DNA of 64,000 nt from Gemmatimonas sp. (GTDB taxonomy: Bacteria; Gemmatimonadota; Gemmatimonadetes; Gemmatimonadales; Gemmatimonadaceae). Positions 36,867 through 45,745 of this stretch are shown here, piece by piece; within the stretch, counting starts at the first letter, position 1, and each line of letters starts with the position of its first letter. The position numbers were made by a program, and so were the translations under genes. The notes below the pieces were generated by a model, which did no database searches, was not told where the DNA came from, and saw nothing but the letters and a program-made list of their open reading frames with translations. The stretch spans positions 62,001 through 126,000 of the forward strand of contig JAABRT010000001.1 in assembly GCA_011390805.1 (NCBI GenBank). The letters are read 5' to 3'.

Positions 36867-37388
36867 ATGTCTGGCAGCACCCAGAAAAAAGTCGAACGTG
36901 TTCGGCCACCGCGCATCAACATCTCGTATGAGGTGGAAACAGGCGGCGCAATCGAAATGAAGGAGTTGCCCTTCCTGATGGGCGTCATGGGCGACTTCAC
37001 CGGTCATCCCAGCGAGCCGCTGGAGAAACTCAAAGACCGGAAGTTCGTGGAAGTCACCCCGGACAACTTTGACGACGTGCTCGCGAGCATGAAACCGCAT
37101 CTCGGTTTCGCGGTCGAGAACAAGCTCAGTGAAGATGCCGACGCGCCAAAACTCGCCGTCGATCTGAACTTCCGGAGCCTTGACGACTTCTCGCCCGACA
37201 AGGTCGCACAGCAGGTCAAACCGCTGCGTGAGTTGCTGGAGCTCCGCACCGAACTCGCCAACCTGCGCGCGAATCTGCAAACCAACGAGAAGCTGGACGA
37301 AGTGCTGCAGGAGACGCTCGGCGATACCGACAAGATGTCCAAGTTGAAGTCCGAACTCGGACTCGATGGAGGCGACAGCAATGGCTGA
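36867..37388 (+). CDS. tssB: TssB/VipA, contractile sheath small subunit
   Basis: A 173-residue VipA-family protein (RPPRINISYEVETGG, ELPFLMGVMGDFTG, KFVEVTPDNFDDVL). With TssC it polymerises into the contractile sheath. The ATG at 36867 is preceded by GCAGGAGA, a good ribosome binding site, and gives the normal family length; longer readings extend upstream into the promoter gap. It overlaps tssC by eight bases. Confidence 0.95.
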   Translation: MSGSTQKKVERVRPPRINISYEVETGGAIEMKELPFLMGVMGDFTGHPSEPLEKLKDRKFVEVTPDNFDDVLASMKPHLGFAVENKLSEDADAPKLAVDLNFRSLDDFSPDKVAQQVKPLRELLELRTELANLRANLQTNEKLDEVLQETLGDTDKMSKLKSELGLDGGDSNG

Positions 37389-38859
37389 GCAGAAAACGGC
37401 GGCCGCGGCGGCCACCACGGAGACCACCGAACTGGGTCTGCTTGATCAGATCGTTGAGCAGGGAAAGATGGGGCGCGATGTGGAAGCGAAGTCGCGCGGC
37501 AAGGACATGCTGAAGCGCTTTGTCGCCGAAGTGCTGGAAGGCTCCATCACGATTGCACGCGACACGGAGTCGATGATCAATGCGCGCATCGCGCAGATCG
37601 ACCATCTGCTCTCGATTCAGCTCAACGAAATTCTGCATCACCCCGATTTTCAGCAGCTCGAAGCCAGCTGGCGCGGACTGAAGTATCTGCTCAATCAGTC
37701 CGAGACGAGTTCCATGCTGAAAGTGAAAATGCTCAACGTCTCCAAGAAGGATTTGCTGCGCGACCTGCAGCGCGCGCCGGAGTTTGACCAGAGCGCGTTG
37801 TTCAAGAAGGTGTACGAAGAGGAATACGGTGTGTTTGGCGGAACACCGTTTGGTGCGCTGGTCGGAGATTATTTCTTTGACAAGAGCGGCCAGGATATGG
37901 AGTTGCTGGAAAAGATTTCCAATGTGGCTGCCGCGGCGCACGCGCCGTTTTTGTCGGCCGCAAGCAACGACATGTTCAATCTTGAAAGCTTCACGGAGCT
38001 CGATACGCCGCGTGATCTTGGCAAGATCTTTGACAGCACCGAGTACGCGAAGTGGAAGGCGTTCCGCAATACTGAAGACTCGCGCTACGTGGCGCTCACG
38101 GCACCGCGCGTGCTCATGCGCGAACCGTACGGCAGCACCACGGTCCCCATTGAAGCGTTCAACTTCGAGGAGCGCGTGGACGGCACCGTGCACGAGAACT
38201 ATCTGTGGGGCAACGCTGCGTACGCGATGGCCGCCAATGTGAACAAGGCGTTCTCGATGTATGGCTGGTGCGCCAGCATTCGCGGTGTGGAGAGTGGCGG
38301 ACTGGTGGAAGGATTGCCGGTGCACAACTTCCGTACCGACGCCGGCGAAATGGTCATGAAGTGCCCCACCGAAGTGCAGATCACCGATCGTCGCGAAAAG
38401 GAACTGGCCGATCTCGGCTTCGCGCCGCTGGTGCATCAGAAGGGCACACCCAACGCCGCCTTCTTCAGCGTGCAGTCGTGTCAGCGACCCAAGACCTACG
38501 ACACACCGCAGGCATCGGCCAGTGCGCGCCTGTCGGCGCAGCTGCCCTACATCTTCGCCACGTCACGCTTCGCGCACTATCTCAAGGTGATGATGCGTGA
38601 CAAGATCGGCGGCTACACGTCGCGCACCGAAGTCGATGCGTTTCTCAACCGCTGGATTCAGAACTACGTCGCCGTTGAGGGCGCTTCGGCGGCCATCAAG
38701 GCCAAGCGTCCTCTGTCGGAAGCGCGCATTGACGTGGTTGAAGTACCGGGCAAGCCCGGTGTCTACCGTGCCGTGGCGTTCCTCAAGCCGCACTTCCAGC
38801 TCGATGAACTGGCGGTCTCCATGCGCCTCGTCGCCGAGCTGCCGGCACCGGCAAAATAA
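37381..38859 (+). CDS. tssC: TssC/VipB, contractile sheath large subunit
   Basis: A 492-residue VipB/EvpB-family protein with typical blocks: IDHLLSIQLNEILHHPDFQ, LEASWRGLKYL, GALVGDYFF, LPYIFATSRFAHYLK and RPLSEARIDV. It is the major sheath component, partner of TssB, disassembled after contraction by ClpV (encoded downstream). The ATG at 37381 follows GGAGGCGACAGCA; an in-frame ATG at 37366 is less likely because it lies directly at that ribosome binding site. Confidence 0.95.
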   Translation: MAEQKTAAAAATTETTELGLLDQIVEQGKMGRDVEAKSRGKDMLKRFVAEVLEGSITIARDTESMINARIAQIDHLLSIQLNEILHHPDFQQLEASWRGLKYLLNQSETSSMLKVKMLNVSKKDLLRDLQRAPEFDQSALFKKVYEEEYGVFGGTPFGALVGDYFFDKSGQDMELLEKISNVAAAAHAPFLSAASNDMFNLESFTELDTPRDLGKIFDSTEYAKWKAFRNTEDSRYVALTAPRVLMREPYGSTTVPIEAFNFEERVDGTVHENYLWGNAAYAMAANVNKAFSMYGWCASIRGVESGGLVEGLPVHNFRTDAGEMVMKCPTEVQITDRREKELADLGFAPLVHQKGTPNAAFFSVQSCQRPKTYDTPQASASARLSAQLPYIFATSRFAHYLKVMMRDKIGGYTSRTEVDAFLNRWIQNYVAVEGASAAIKAKRPLSEARIDVVEVPGKPGVYRAVAFLKPHFQLDELAVSMRLVAELPAPAK

Positions 38860-38872
38860 GTGTGACGGGTTT

Positions 38873-38912
38873 GCACCGGTTGTGTCGCTTTGCTAGGCGA
38901 GGTAACCGGTGC
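38873..38912 (+). promoter_or_regulatory. Stem-loop between tssC and hcp
   Basis: gcaccggtt (38873-38881) and aaccggtgc (38904-38912) are exact inverted repeats with a 22-nt loop, which itself contains a small tcgc/gcga stem. There is no T-run after it. It could be an mRNA-processing or stabilising hairpin, or a partial terminator, that separates the very high expression needed for Hcp from the sheath genes. Confidence 0.4.
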
Positions 38913-38942
38913 GCACACGTTGCCCAGTACGTTCCGACGACC

Positions 38943-38971
38943 TTGTCAGTCCCGCAGTATCACGCTGTATC
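38943..38971 (+). promoter_or_regulatory. Candidate hcp promoter
   Basis: TTGTCA (38943-38948) and TGTATC (38966-38971) are spaced by 17 bp in the 221-bp tssC-hcp gap, giving a leader of about 100 nt. The -35 matches five of six bases and the -10 three of six. An own promoter for hcp would fit its need for excess protein. Confidence 0.3.
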
Positions 38972-39080
38972 CCGATAGACCCGCGCGTCAGATGGCGCCG
39001 GTACAACCCTGCCGTTGGCTGGCACCCGCCACCGACATCACAACACGCCGCAATGCGGCACACCCCCTTGGAGGCATCTC

Positions 39081-39572
39081 ATGGCCTACGATTGTTACCT
39101 CAAGCTCGACGGAATTCCCGGCGAAGCAACCGCAGCCGGCATGGAAAAGCAGATCGGCGTTTATTCGTTCAGCTGGGGCGCTTCGGCACCCGCGCAGGTA
39201 AGCGCCGGAGCTGGTGGTATCTCGGCCAGCAAGGTGAGCATTTCCAGCTTCCAGTTCATGAAGCAGGTAGACAAGTCCAGCGTACCGCTCTTCCAGGCCT
39301 GCTGTGAAGGCAAGCACATCAAGGAGGCCGTCCTTACCCTGCGTAAGCAGACCGGCACCGCGCAGGAAGGATTCCTCATCTACACGCTCAAAGACGTGAT
39401 GGTTGAATCGGTTCAGACGAGCGGATCTTCAGGTGGCGATGACACTCCCACGGAGTCGTTGTCACTGGTCTTCGCCAAGATGGAAATCGAATACAAGTCG
39501 CAGGGCGCAGACGGCAAGCTCAAGGCCGACGGCCAGGCTTCGTGGGATCTCACCACGGTCAGCTCCAAGTAA
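39081..39572 (+). CDS. hcp: Hcp (TssD), inner-tube protein
   Basis: A 163-residue Hcp-family protein (YLKLDGIPGEA, IGVYSFSWGAS, VSISSFQFMKQVDKSSVPLF, LTLRKQTG). It forms hexameric rings stacked inside the sheath and is exported. The ATG at 39081 follows TTGGAGGCATCTC. The C-terminus is standard, with no fused effector. It is preceded by a 221-bp gap carrying a stem-loop and a possible promoter, and followed directly by tagJ. Confidence 0.95.
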   Translation: MAYDCYLKLDGIPGEATAAGMEKQIGVYSFSWGASAPAQVSAGAGGISASKVSISSFQFMKQVDKSSVPLFQACCEGKHIKEAVLTLRKQTGTAQEGFLIYTLKDVMVESVQTSGSSGGDDTPTESLSLVFAKMEIEYKSQGADGKLKADGQASWDLTTVSSK

Positions 39573-40298
39573 GTGTCATCTTCCGCAACCCCGTCCGCGC
39601 GCCAGCTGTACGCGGACGGGCATCTCGAAGCCGCTATTAAACAGCTGGGCGACGAGCTACGCGCCAATCCGGATGACGCACAGCGGCGCACGTTCCTGTT
39701 TGAGCTGCTCGCCTTTGCCGGTCAGTACGATCGCGCGCGAAAACAACTTGATGTACTCGCGTCCAAAGGCACGCAAACCGAAGCTGGCACCCTGCTCTAT
39801 CGCGCCGCCATCGACGCGGAGCGCGTGCGCGAGCACATGTTTGACACCGGCGACTATCCGGGAGGTACTGCACCAGCCCCGGTGAGCGGTACACTGAACG
39901 GCACACCGTTCACATCCATCGAAGACGCCGATCCCCGGATCGGTGCCAGAATGGAAGTGATGGCCGGTGGCCGGTACCTGTGGTTGCCCTTTGCGCACAT
40001 TGCCACGCTGCACATGGAGCCGCCGGCACGGCTGCGCGACTTGCACTGGATGCCGGCCCGCATTGCCACCGGCCCCAGCGTACGCGACATGGAGCTCGGC
40101 GAAGTATTGCTGCCTGTGCTCACGCCAGCTGCACATCGCGCTGTCGAAGACAGCGTGCGACTCGGCCGCGTCACCGCGTGGGAACTCGATGCGCAGGAGC
40201 GCGAAGTTCCGGTGGGACTCAAACTGCTTCTGGTAGATGGCGAAGAAGTGCCGTTGCTCGAAGTACGCGACCTCGTCATTCACAGCACGCCATCATAG
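39573..40298 (+). CDS. tagJ: TagJ/ImpE accessory protein
   Basis: A 241-residue ImpE-family protein. It has an N-terminal TPR-like region (YADGHLEAAIKQLGDELRAN) and the family C-terminal half (IEDADPRIGARMEVMAGGRY, YLWLPFAHI). TagJ homologues bind the TssB sheath N-terminus and are thought to help ClpV-dependent sheath recycling. It begins with GTG immediately after the hcp stop (no spacing), so translation is probably coupled. Confidence 0.85.
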   Translation: MSSSATPSARQLYADGHLEAAIKQLGDELRANPDDAQRRTFLFELLAFAGQYDRARKQLDVLASKGTQTEAGTLLYRAAIDAERVREHMFDTGDYPGGTAPAPVSGTLNGTPFTSIEDADPRIGARMEVMAGGRYLWLPFAHIATLHMEPPARLRDLHWMPARIATGPSVRDMELGEVLLPVLTPAAHRAVEDSVRLGRVTAWELDAQEREVPVGLKLLLVDGEEVPLLEVRDLVIHSTPS

Positions 40299-40408
40299 GC
40301 TGATGTCGTAGCCGTCGCTGTTGTTGTTCGTGGTGTTATGTATATCAAAGACACTGTTGTTGCAGTCTGCACGCCCGCTCGCCCGCTCGCTCCCCGCCGC
40401 CACCACCG

Positions 40409-42301
40409 ATGCCCGCCAACGCCGAGTTACTGTCACGGCTGCTTACGCCCGTTTCCGAAGACGCACCGTCCGGCCAGGATCTGCGCTACGACGCCCGCTA
40501 CGCGGCCGTCAAGGAAGCGCGCCGCGAAGACCCTGACCTGCCGTCAGGTGAACTGGACGCACCACGCAAACTCGCCGATTGGCCACAGACTGTGGCGCTC
40601 GCATCGACGCTGCTGGAAACGGAAACAAAAGATCTGCAGTTGGCGGCGTGGTTAACCGAAGCATTGCTTCGGAAAGACGGTGTGGGTGGACTCATTACCG
40701 GCTTGCAGTTTTTTGAAGGACTGCTTCAGCACTTCTGGGAATCGGTCTTTCCGCTCATCGAAGACGACGATATCGAGTTGCGTTCGGGACCCATTGAATG
40801 GGTGGGCGCGCGCCTCGACTTGGCTGTGCGTCAGGCACCCATTGCACTCAGTGGCATCAGCACGCTCGACTATTCCACGTCGCGCGGTATTCCCACCGAG
40901 GTTGAAGCAGAAGCAAACAGCGAAAAGAAGGCCCAGCGTGATGAGGCCATCGCGGCAGGCAAGCGCACACCCGAAGAAGTTGATGCGGCAATTGATGCAT
41001 CGTCCAAAGTCTTTTACCGGGCGCTGCTCGGTGATATCGACGCTGCCGTGGTGGCCGTCGATTCGCTGGAGAAGGTCAGTGACGACCGGTTCGGTCGTGA
41101 CGCGCCGGCGTTCACGACCATGCGCAAGGCGCTGGCCGACATGCGGCAAAGCTGCGCCACGATTCTCGCGCGCAAACTGGAGCTCGATCCGGATCCGGTT
41201 GATGAAGTGGCCGATGGAGCTGAGGAATCGTTGGACGCCGCCGCCGGCGACGGCACGATTTCCAGCGAAGTCACATCGGCCCGTGACGCCGCCACACGGA
41301 TTGCGGCCGCGGCGCGATTCCTGCGCAAGGAAGACCCCACCAGTCCGGCCCCGTACCTGCTGGTACGCGGCTATCGATGGGGTGAGTTGCGCGCGAATCC
41401 ACACGATCTTGACGCACGTTTACTTGAGGCACCAGCCACCGCGATCCGTTCGCGTTTGAAAGGGCTGCTGCTCGACGGTCGCTGGCAGGAACTGCTCGAA
41501 CAGGGCGAAGCGCTCATGGCCAGCGCACAGGGGCGCGGCTGGCTCGACCTGCAGCGCTACACGCTCACCGCGTGCGCCAATCTTGGCGACGCGTACGATG
41601 GAGTCGCCGCCGTCGTGCGCAGCGAGTTACGCGCACTGCTCACCGCGCTTCCGCAGCTTCCGCACATGACGCTTATGGATGATACCCCCACCGCCAATGG
41701 CGAAACGCGCGACTGGCTCACCGCTGAGGGGCTGACCGGCGAGGCATCGGTCAACGAAGAGGCGCCGTTGGAAACGCCGGAGGGTGCCGCGTCGGAAGAA
41801 GACGCACCCGACGACGATGGCACCGAAGCGCTGGAAACCGCGCTTGATGAAGAAGACGCGACCGCGTCCAACGGCGGCCTGGCGAAAGCACCGGCACGAC
41901 GTGCCACGTCGCGACCTGGCACAGTTGGTCGGGATCCGTTTTCCATTGCACGTCAGGAACTGGCGCTCGGCCGCCCCAACCGTGCCGTCGAGTTGATGGT
42001 GGCGCAGCACGCACGCGAACGATCACCGCGCGGGCGGTTTGTACGGCAGACACAGATCGCGTTTTTGATGGTGGAGGCGGGAATGGAAAGTGTGGCGCGT
42101 CCGATGCTCGAACGACTGGTTCAGATCATTGACGAGCGTTCACTGGAAGATTGGGAATCGGGCCCGCTGGTGGCACAGCCGATGTCCTTGCTGTGTCGCA
42201 TTTACAGCAAGCTCGAAATCAAGGAAGACGATCGCGAAGAACTGTACCTGCGTGTCTGTCGCCTCGATCCGCTGCAGGCGTTGAGCCTCAAGCAGGGCTG
42301 A
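40409..42301 (+). CDS. tssA: TssA/ImpA, sheath-assembly cap protein
   Basis: A 630-residue protein with the ImpA N-terminal domain (LLTPVSEDAPSGQDLRYD, ETKDLQLAAWLTEALLR, FWESVFPLIEDDDIE) and a long C-terminal domain. An acidic insert (EEDAPDDDGTEALETALDEE) lies before the last domain (PFSIARQELALGRPNRAVEL), as in long-form TssA with a VasJ-like C-terminus. It primes baseplate and sheath growth. The 110-bp gap upstream has an AT-rich patch (40337-40350) but no clear ribosome binding site, so the start is less sure. Confidence 0.88.
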   Translation: MPANAELLSRLLTPVSEDAPSGQDLRYDARYAAVKEARREDPDLPSGELDAPRKLADWPQTVALASTLLETETKDLQLAAWLTEALLRKDGVGGLITGLQFFEGLLQHFWESVFPLIEDDDIELRSGPIEWVGARLDLAVRQAPIALSGISTLDYSTSRGIPTEVEAEANSEKKAQRDEAIAAGKRTPEEVDAAIDASSKVFYRALLGDIDAAVVAVDSLEKVSDDRFGRDAPAFTTMRKALADMRQSCATILARKLELDPDPVDEVADGAEESLDAAAGDGTISSEVTSARDAATRIAAAARFLRKEDPTSPAPYLLVRGYRWGELRANPHDLDARLLEAPATAIRSRLKGLLLDGRWQELLEQGEALMASAQGRGWLDLQRYTLTACANLGDAYDGVAAVVRSELRALLTALPQLPHMTLMDDTPTANGETRDWLTAEGLTGEASVNEEAPLETPEGAASEEDAPDDDGTEALETALDEEDATASNGGLAKAPARRATSRPGTVGRDPFSIARQELALGRPNRAVELMVAQHARERSPRGRFVRQTQIAFLMVEAGMESVARPMLERLVQIIDERSLEDWESGPLVAQPMSLLCRIYSKLEIKEDDREELYLRVCRLDPLQALSLKQG

Positions 42302-42312
42302 CGGCGTAGCAT

Positions 42313-42816
42313 ATGGCACGCACCGAACTCGATCGTGCGGTTCAGCCATCGCTGGTTGACCGCCTTACCGATCTCGCCCCGCGCGAACGTCTTGACCCGG
42401 TGCCGACACGTGATGGCTCGGAACGCGATTACCGGGCATCGGTGCAGCGCGACATTGAGTGGTTGCTCAACTCGCGACGCACCATGTGGCTGGCGCCCGA
42501 CGGTCTCGAAGAAGTGCACAAATCGGTGTACGAGTACGGACTGATCGATACCACGGCGCTGTTTGTGGGCAGTCTCGAAGGACGTAACAGCCTGCGCGAA
42601 GCGGTTGAAGACACCATCGCGCGATTTGAGCCGCGGCTGGCCAACGTACGCGTGCGCCTGGTTGACGCCGATCAGAAGTCGGCGCCGCAGCTGCGCTTCG
42701 TTATTGAAGCATTGCTGCGCATGGATCCCAATCCGGAACAGGTAGTGTTTGATACGGTCTTCGATACAGCCAACGGCTCTTACGAAGTAGGCGACAGTGT
42801 GGGCAGCGCGCTGTGA
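42313..42816 (+). CDS. tssE: TssE, gp25-like baseplate protein
   Basis: A 167-residue GPW/gp25-family protein (LVDRLTDLAP, RDIEWLLNSRR, YGLIDTTAL, AIARFEPRL-type segment, then RFVIEALLRMDPNPEQV). It is a wedge component with TssF and TssG. It starts 11 bp after tssA. The upstream bases have no strong Shine-Dalgarno, so coupling to tssA is possible. Confidence 0.9.
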   Translation: MARTELDRAVQPSLVDRLTDLAPRERLDPVPTRDGSERDYRASVQRDIEWLLNSRRTMWLAPDGLEEVHKSVYEYGLIDTTALFVGSLEGRNSLREAVEDTIARFEPRLANVRVRLVDADQKSAPQLRFVIEALLRMDPNPEQVVFDTVFDTANGSYEVGDSVGSAL

Positions 42817-42839
42817 GTCGCGCATGAAGGGAGACCATC

Positions 42840-44681
42840 GTGCAGGATGATCTGCTCCAGTACTACGAGCGCGAGCTGGCCTACCTGCGGCGCCTCGGCG
42901 CGCAGTTTGCCGAACGCTATCCCAAAGTTGCGTCACGCTTGCAACTGGAGCCGGCGAAGTGTGAAGACCCGCACGTGGAGCGCCTGCTCGAGGGCTTCGC
43001 ATTCCTGGCCGCACGCGTACACCACCGTATTGACGACGATATACCGGAGCTCTCCGAGGCGTTTCTCGAAGTGCTCTACCCGCAGCATGTGCGCCCCATT
43101 CCATCGCTGTCGATCGCTGAGTTGCAACTCGATCCGCAGCAGGGTGCCATCCCGCAGGGTTTTGCCGTGGCACGTGGCAGCGAGTTACGTACGCCACCGG
43201 TGCAGGGCGTGCCCTGTCTGTTTCAAACGTCGTACGACACCACGCTCTGGCCTATTCAGATCACCGATGTGAAGTGGACCTCACCCGACGGCGGTGCAGG
43301 TTCACGCGTTGGTGATGCCGTAGGTGCCGTGCGTGTTGATGTGAGCGCGTTTGACGGGTTGCGGCTTGAAGAAATCACACTTGATCGTGTGCGCTTTCAC
43401 CTCACCGGTGAAGCGGGCAGCGCGGATACACTGTACGAACTGCTGCTCAACAGCTGCCTGCGCGTACTGGTGCGTGATCCCGATCAACCATCACGCCCCG
43501 CCGTGGAGCTGTCGGCGCGCGCGATCGAAGCGGTTGGGTTTGATGAAGCGCAGGGGCTGCTGCCGTATCCCGGTCGCACGTTTGTGGGCCACCGCCTGCT
43601 GCAGGAGATGTTCACCTTCCCGCAGAAGTTTGCGTTTGTTGATGTCGTGGGACTCGGTGAGGCCATGCGTTCGCTGGGAGCCGGTGCGCGCGCCCAGATC
43701 TCGTTCCTGATCGCCGGCTTTGAGCGCGCCGAACGCAAACAGATGCTGGAAACGGCGCTGACGGCCGAATCCATCAAGCTCGGCTGCACGCCGGTGGTGA
43801 ATCTGTTCAAGCAGAGTGCTGAACCGATTCTCCTGTCCGAACGCACGTACGAGTATCCACTGATCGCCGAAGCGCGTCGCCGACTCGAAGTGAATGTGTG
43901 GGCGGTGGAACGCATCGCACTGATCAAACCCAACACCGATCGACCGCTGCCGGTGGCACCGCTCTACGGATTCCGTCATGGCAGCGCACGTGGTGATGGT
44001 CAGCTGTTCTGGCACGCCGCCCGCCGCGCCAGTGCCTGGCGTACCGACGGCGGGACCGATCTGTTTTTGAGCTTCGCTGATCTCTCGGGGAACATGCGTG
44101 TGCCCGATGCAGAAGTGGTGTCACCAACGGTGATCTGCAGCAACGGTGACCTGCCCAGTCGTCTCGCTTTCGGAAGCGATGATCGCTCGGACTTTGAACT
44201 GACCTCCGGCGGACCGGTCAAACGCATCGTGTGTCTGGTGCGCCCTACGCCGCAGATTCAGCCGGCGCTTGGCAAGCCGCTGCTGTGGCGACTGATCTCG
44301 GCGATGTCGCTCAATCATTTGTCGCTGGTTGATGAAGGTGTTTCGGCGCTGCGTGAGCTGCTCACGCTGCACAACACCGGTAACTCGCTCTCCGGTGAAC
44401 GGCAGATTGAAGGATTGCTGCACGTGCAGAGCACACCATCATTTGCGCGCGTGGCGTCGGCCAACGGTGTGGCGTTTGCACACGGACGTCGTGTGGAAAT
44501 GGAGTTTGATGAGGACCACTTTCCCGGTGGTGGATTGTTTCTGTTCACCAGCGTGCTTGAACGGTTTCTCGGGCTCTATGCATCCATGAACAGCTTTACC
44601 CAGCTGGCCGTGAAGTCGCGCCAACGGCGCAAGCCATTGCGTGAGTGGGCGCCGCGCGCCGGTTGGAGAACGTTGGTGTGA
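42840..44681 (+). CDS. tssF: TssF/ImpG, baseplate wedge protein
   Basis: A 613-residue VasA/ImpG-family protein. It begins DDLLQYYERELAYLRRLG, followed by FAERYPKVASRL and RLLEGFAFLAARVHHRIDDD, the expected N-terminal signature, and ends at a normal length. It forms the wedge with TssE, TssG and TssK. GTG at 42840 follows GAAGGGAGACCATC, a strong ribosome binding site. Confidence 0.93.
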   Translation: MQDDLLQYYERELAYLRRLGAQFAERYPKVASRLQLEPAKCEDPHVERLLEGFAFLAARVHHRIDDDIPELSEAFLEVLYPQHVRPIPSLSIAELQLDPQQGAIPQGFAVARGSELRTPPVQGVPCLFQTSYDTTLWPIQITDVKWTSPDGGAGSRVGDAVGAVRVDVSAFDGLRLEEITLDRVRFHLTGEAGSADTLYELLLNSCLRVLVRDPDQPSRPAVELSARAIEAVGFDEAQGLLPYPGRTFVGHRLLQEMFTFPQKFAFVDVVGLGEAMRSLGAGARAQISFLIAGFERAERKQMLETALTAESIKLGCTPVVNLFKQSAEPILLSERTYEYPLIAEARRRLEVNVWAVERIALIKPNTDRPLPVAPLYGFRHGSARGDGQLFWHAARRASAWRTDGGTDLFLSFADLSGNMRVPDAEVVSPTVICSNGDLPSRLAFGSDDRSDFELTSGGPVKRIVCLVRPTPQIQPALGKPLLWRLISAMSLNHLSLVDEGVSALRELLTLHNTGNSLSGERQIEGLLHVQSTPSFARVASANGVAFAHGRRVEMEFDEDHFPGGGLFLFTSVLERFLGLYASMNSFTQLAVKSRQRRKPLREWAPRAGWRTLV

Positions 44682-45703
44682 GCACCGAGTTACCGGAGCC
44701 CACGGCGCAGCGCGCCATGGCGGCGCTGCTCACCAGCCGCCCGCGCGGATTTGCGTTCTTCCGCGCGGTGCACGTGCTCTCGCGCCTGCATCCGGAGCGT
44801 AATCCGGTGGGCGAATGGCACGACCCCACCTCGGAAGTGGTGCGCTTTACGGTGCCCCCGTCGCTGGCCTTTCCGCCTACGGAAATCACCTCGCTCGATC
44901 TCACGGAGCTGGAGGAAAAGCGGCCGGCCCGAATGGGTGTTGCGTTCTTCGGATTAACCGGGCCGCAAGGCGTGATGCCACACGCCTACACACATCATGT
45001 TGCCGACCGTGCCCGCTCGCGTGACACGGCGATGCGGGATTTTCTCGATCTCTTTCACCATCGGTTGCTCTCGCTCTTTTACCGCGCGTGGGCCCGCAAT
45101 CGTTTTGTTGAGAGCTCGGAAGCCGGTCGCCCCGACAAGCTGCGCGATCACCTGCTGGATCTGGTGGGCTACGGCACATCGGGTGTGCAGAACCGTTCGG
45201 CTGTGCCCGACGATGTGATGGCCTACTACGCCGGACTGTTTGCAGCGCGTCCGCGCAGCGCCGCCGGTCTGGCGCAGCTGGTCTCCGATTACTTCGCCGT
45301 ACCGGTGTCCGTTGAACAGTTTGTCGGGACCTGGCGGACGCTGGGCACGACCGGGCGCTTTGCCGTAGGTGCCGACGATGACGACGGACGACTGGGTTTC
45401 GGTGTGGTAGGAGATGCCGTATGGGACCCGCAGGCACGGGTGCGTATTCGCCTCGGTCCACTCAAACGACAGCAGTTCAGTGAATTTCTGCCAGGTGGTT
45501 CCGCGCACGCGGCGCTGGTATCACTGGCGCGGTTGTACGCCGATGATCAAATCGGTGTTGAAGCACAGCTCGTACTTTCGCGTGATGATGTGCCCGGCGT
45601 GACACTCGGTGCCGATGATGTTCCGACGCTCGGGTTTGGCACGTGGCTTCGCGTGCGCCCCATGCAGCGCGATCCTGATGAAACTGTTCTCATGCTCTGC
45701 TGA
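44678..45703 (+). CDS. tssG: TssG/ImpH, baseplate wedge protein
   Basis: A 341-residue ImpH-family protein (FFRAVHVLSRLHPERNPVG, FFGLTGPQGVMPHAYTHHV, RDFLDLFHHRLLSLFYRAW). It pairs with TssF in the wedge. The GTG at 44678 overlaps the tssF TGA (GTGA) and follows GGAGAACG, so the two are coupled; a longer reading from 44645 has no support. Confidence 0.93.
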   Translation: MSTELPEPTAQRAMAALLTSRPRGFAFFRAVHVLSRLHPERNPVGEWHDPTSEVVRFTVPPSLAFPPTEITSLDLTELEEKRPARMGVAFFGLTGPQGVMPHAYTHHVADRARSRDTAMRDFLDLFHHRLLSLFYRAWARNRFVESSEAGRPDKLRDHLLDLVGYGTSGVQNRSAVPDDVMAYYAGLFAARPRSAAGLAQLVSDYFAVPVSVEQFVGTWRTLGTTGRFAVGADDDDGRLGFGVVGDAVWDPQARVRIRLGPLKRQQFSEFLPGGSAHAALVSLARLYADDQIGVEAQLVLSRDDVPGVTLGADDVPTLGFGTWLRVRPMQRDPDETVLMLC

Positions 45704-45745
45704 CCACCCTTGATGTTCCTTTTCGCCTAACCAACCGGAGTCCCC

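Noticed and set aside
42202-43197. 331-codon minus-strand ORF
   Set aside because: Antisense to tssE and tssF; no recognisable domain.
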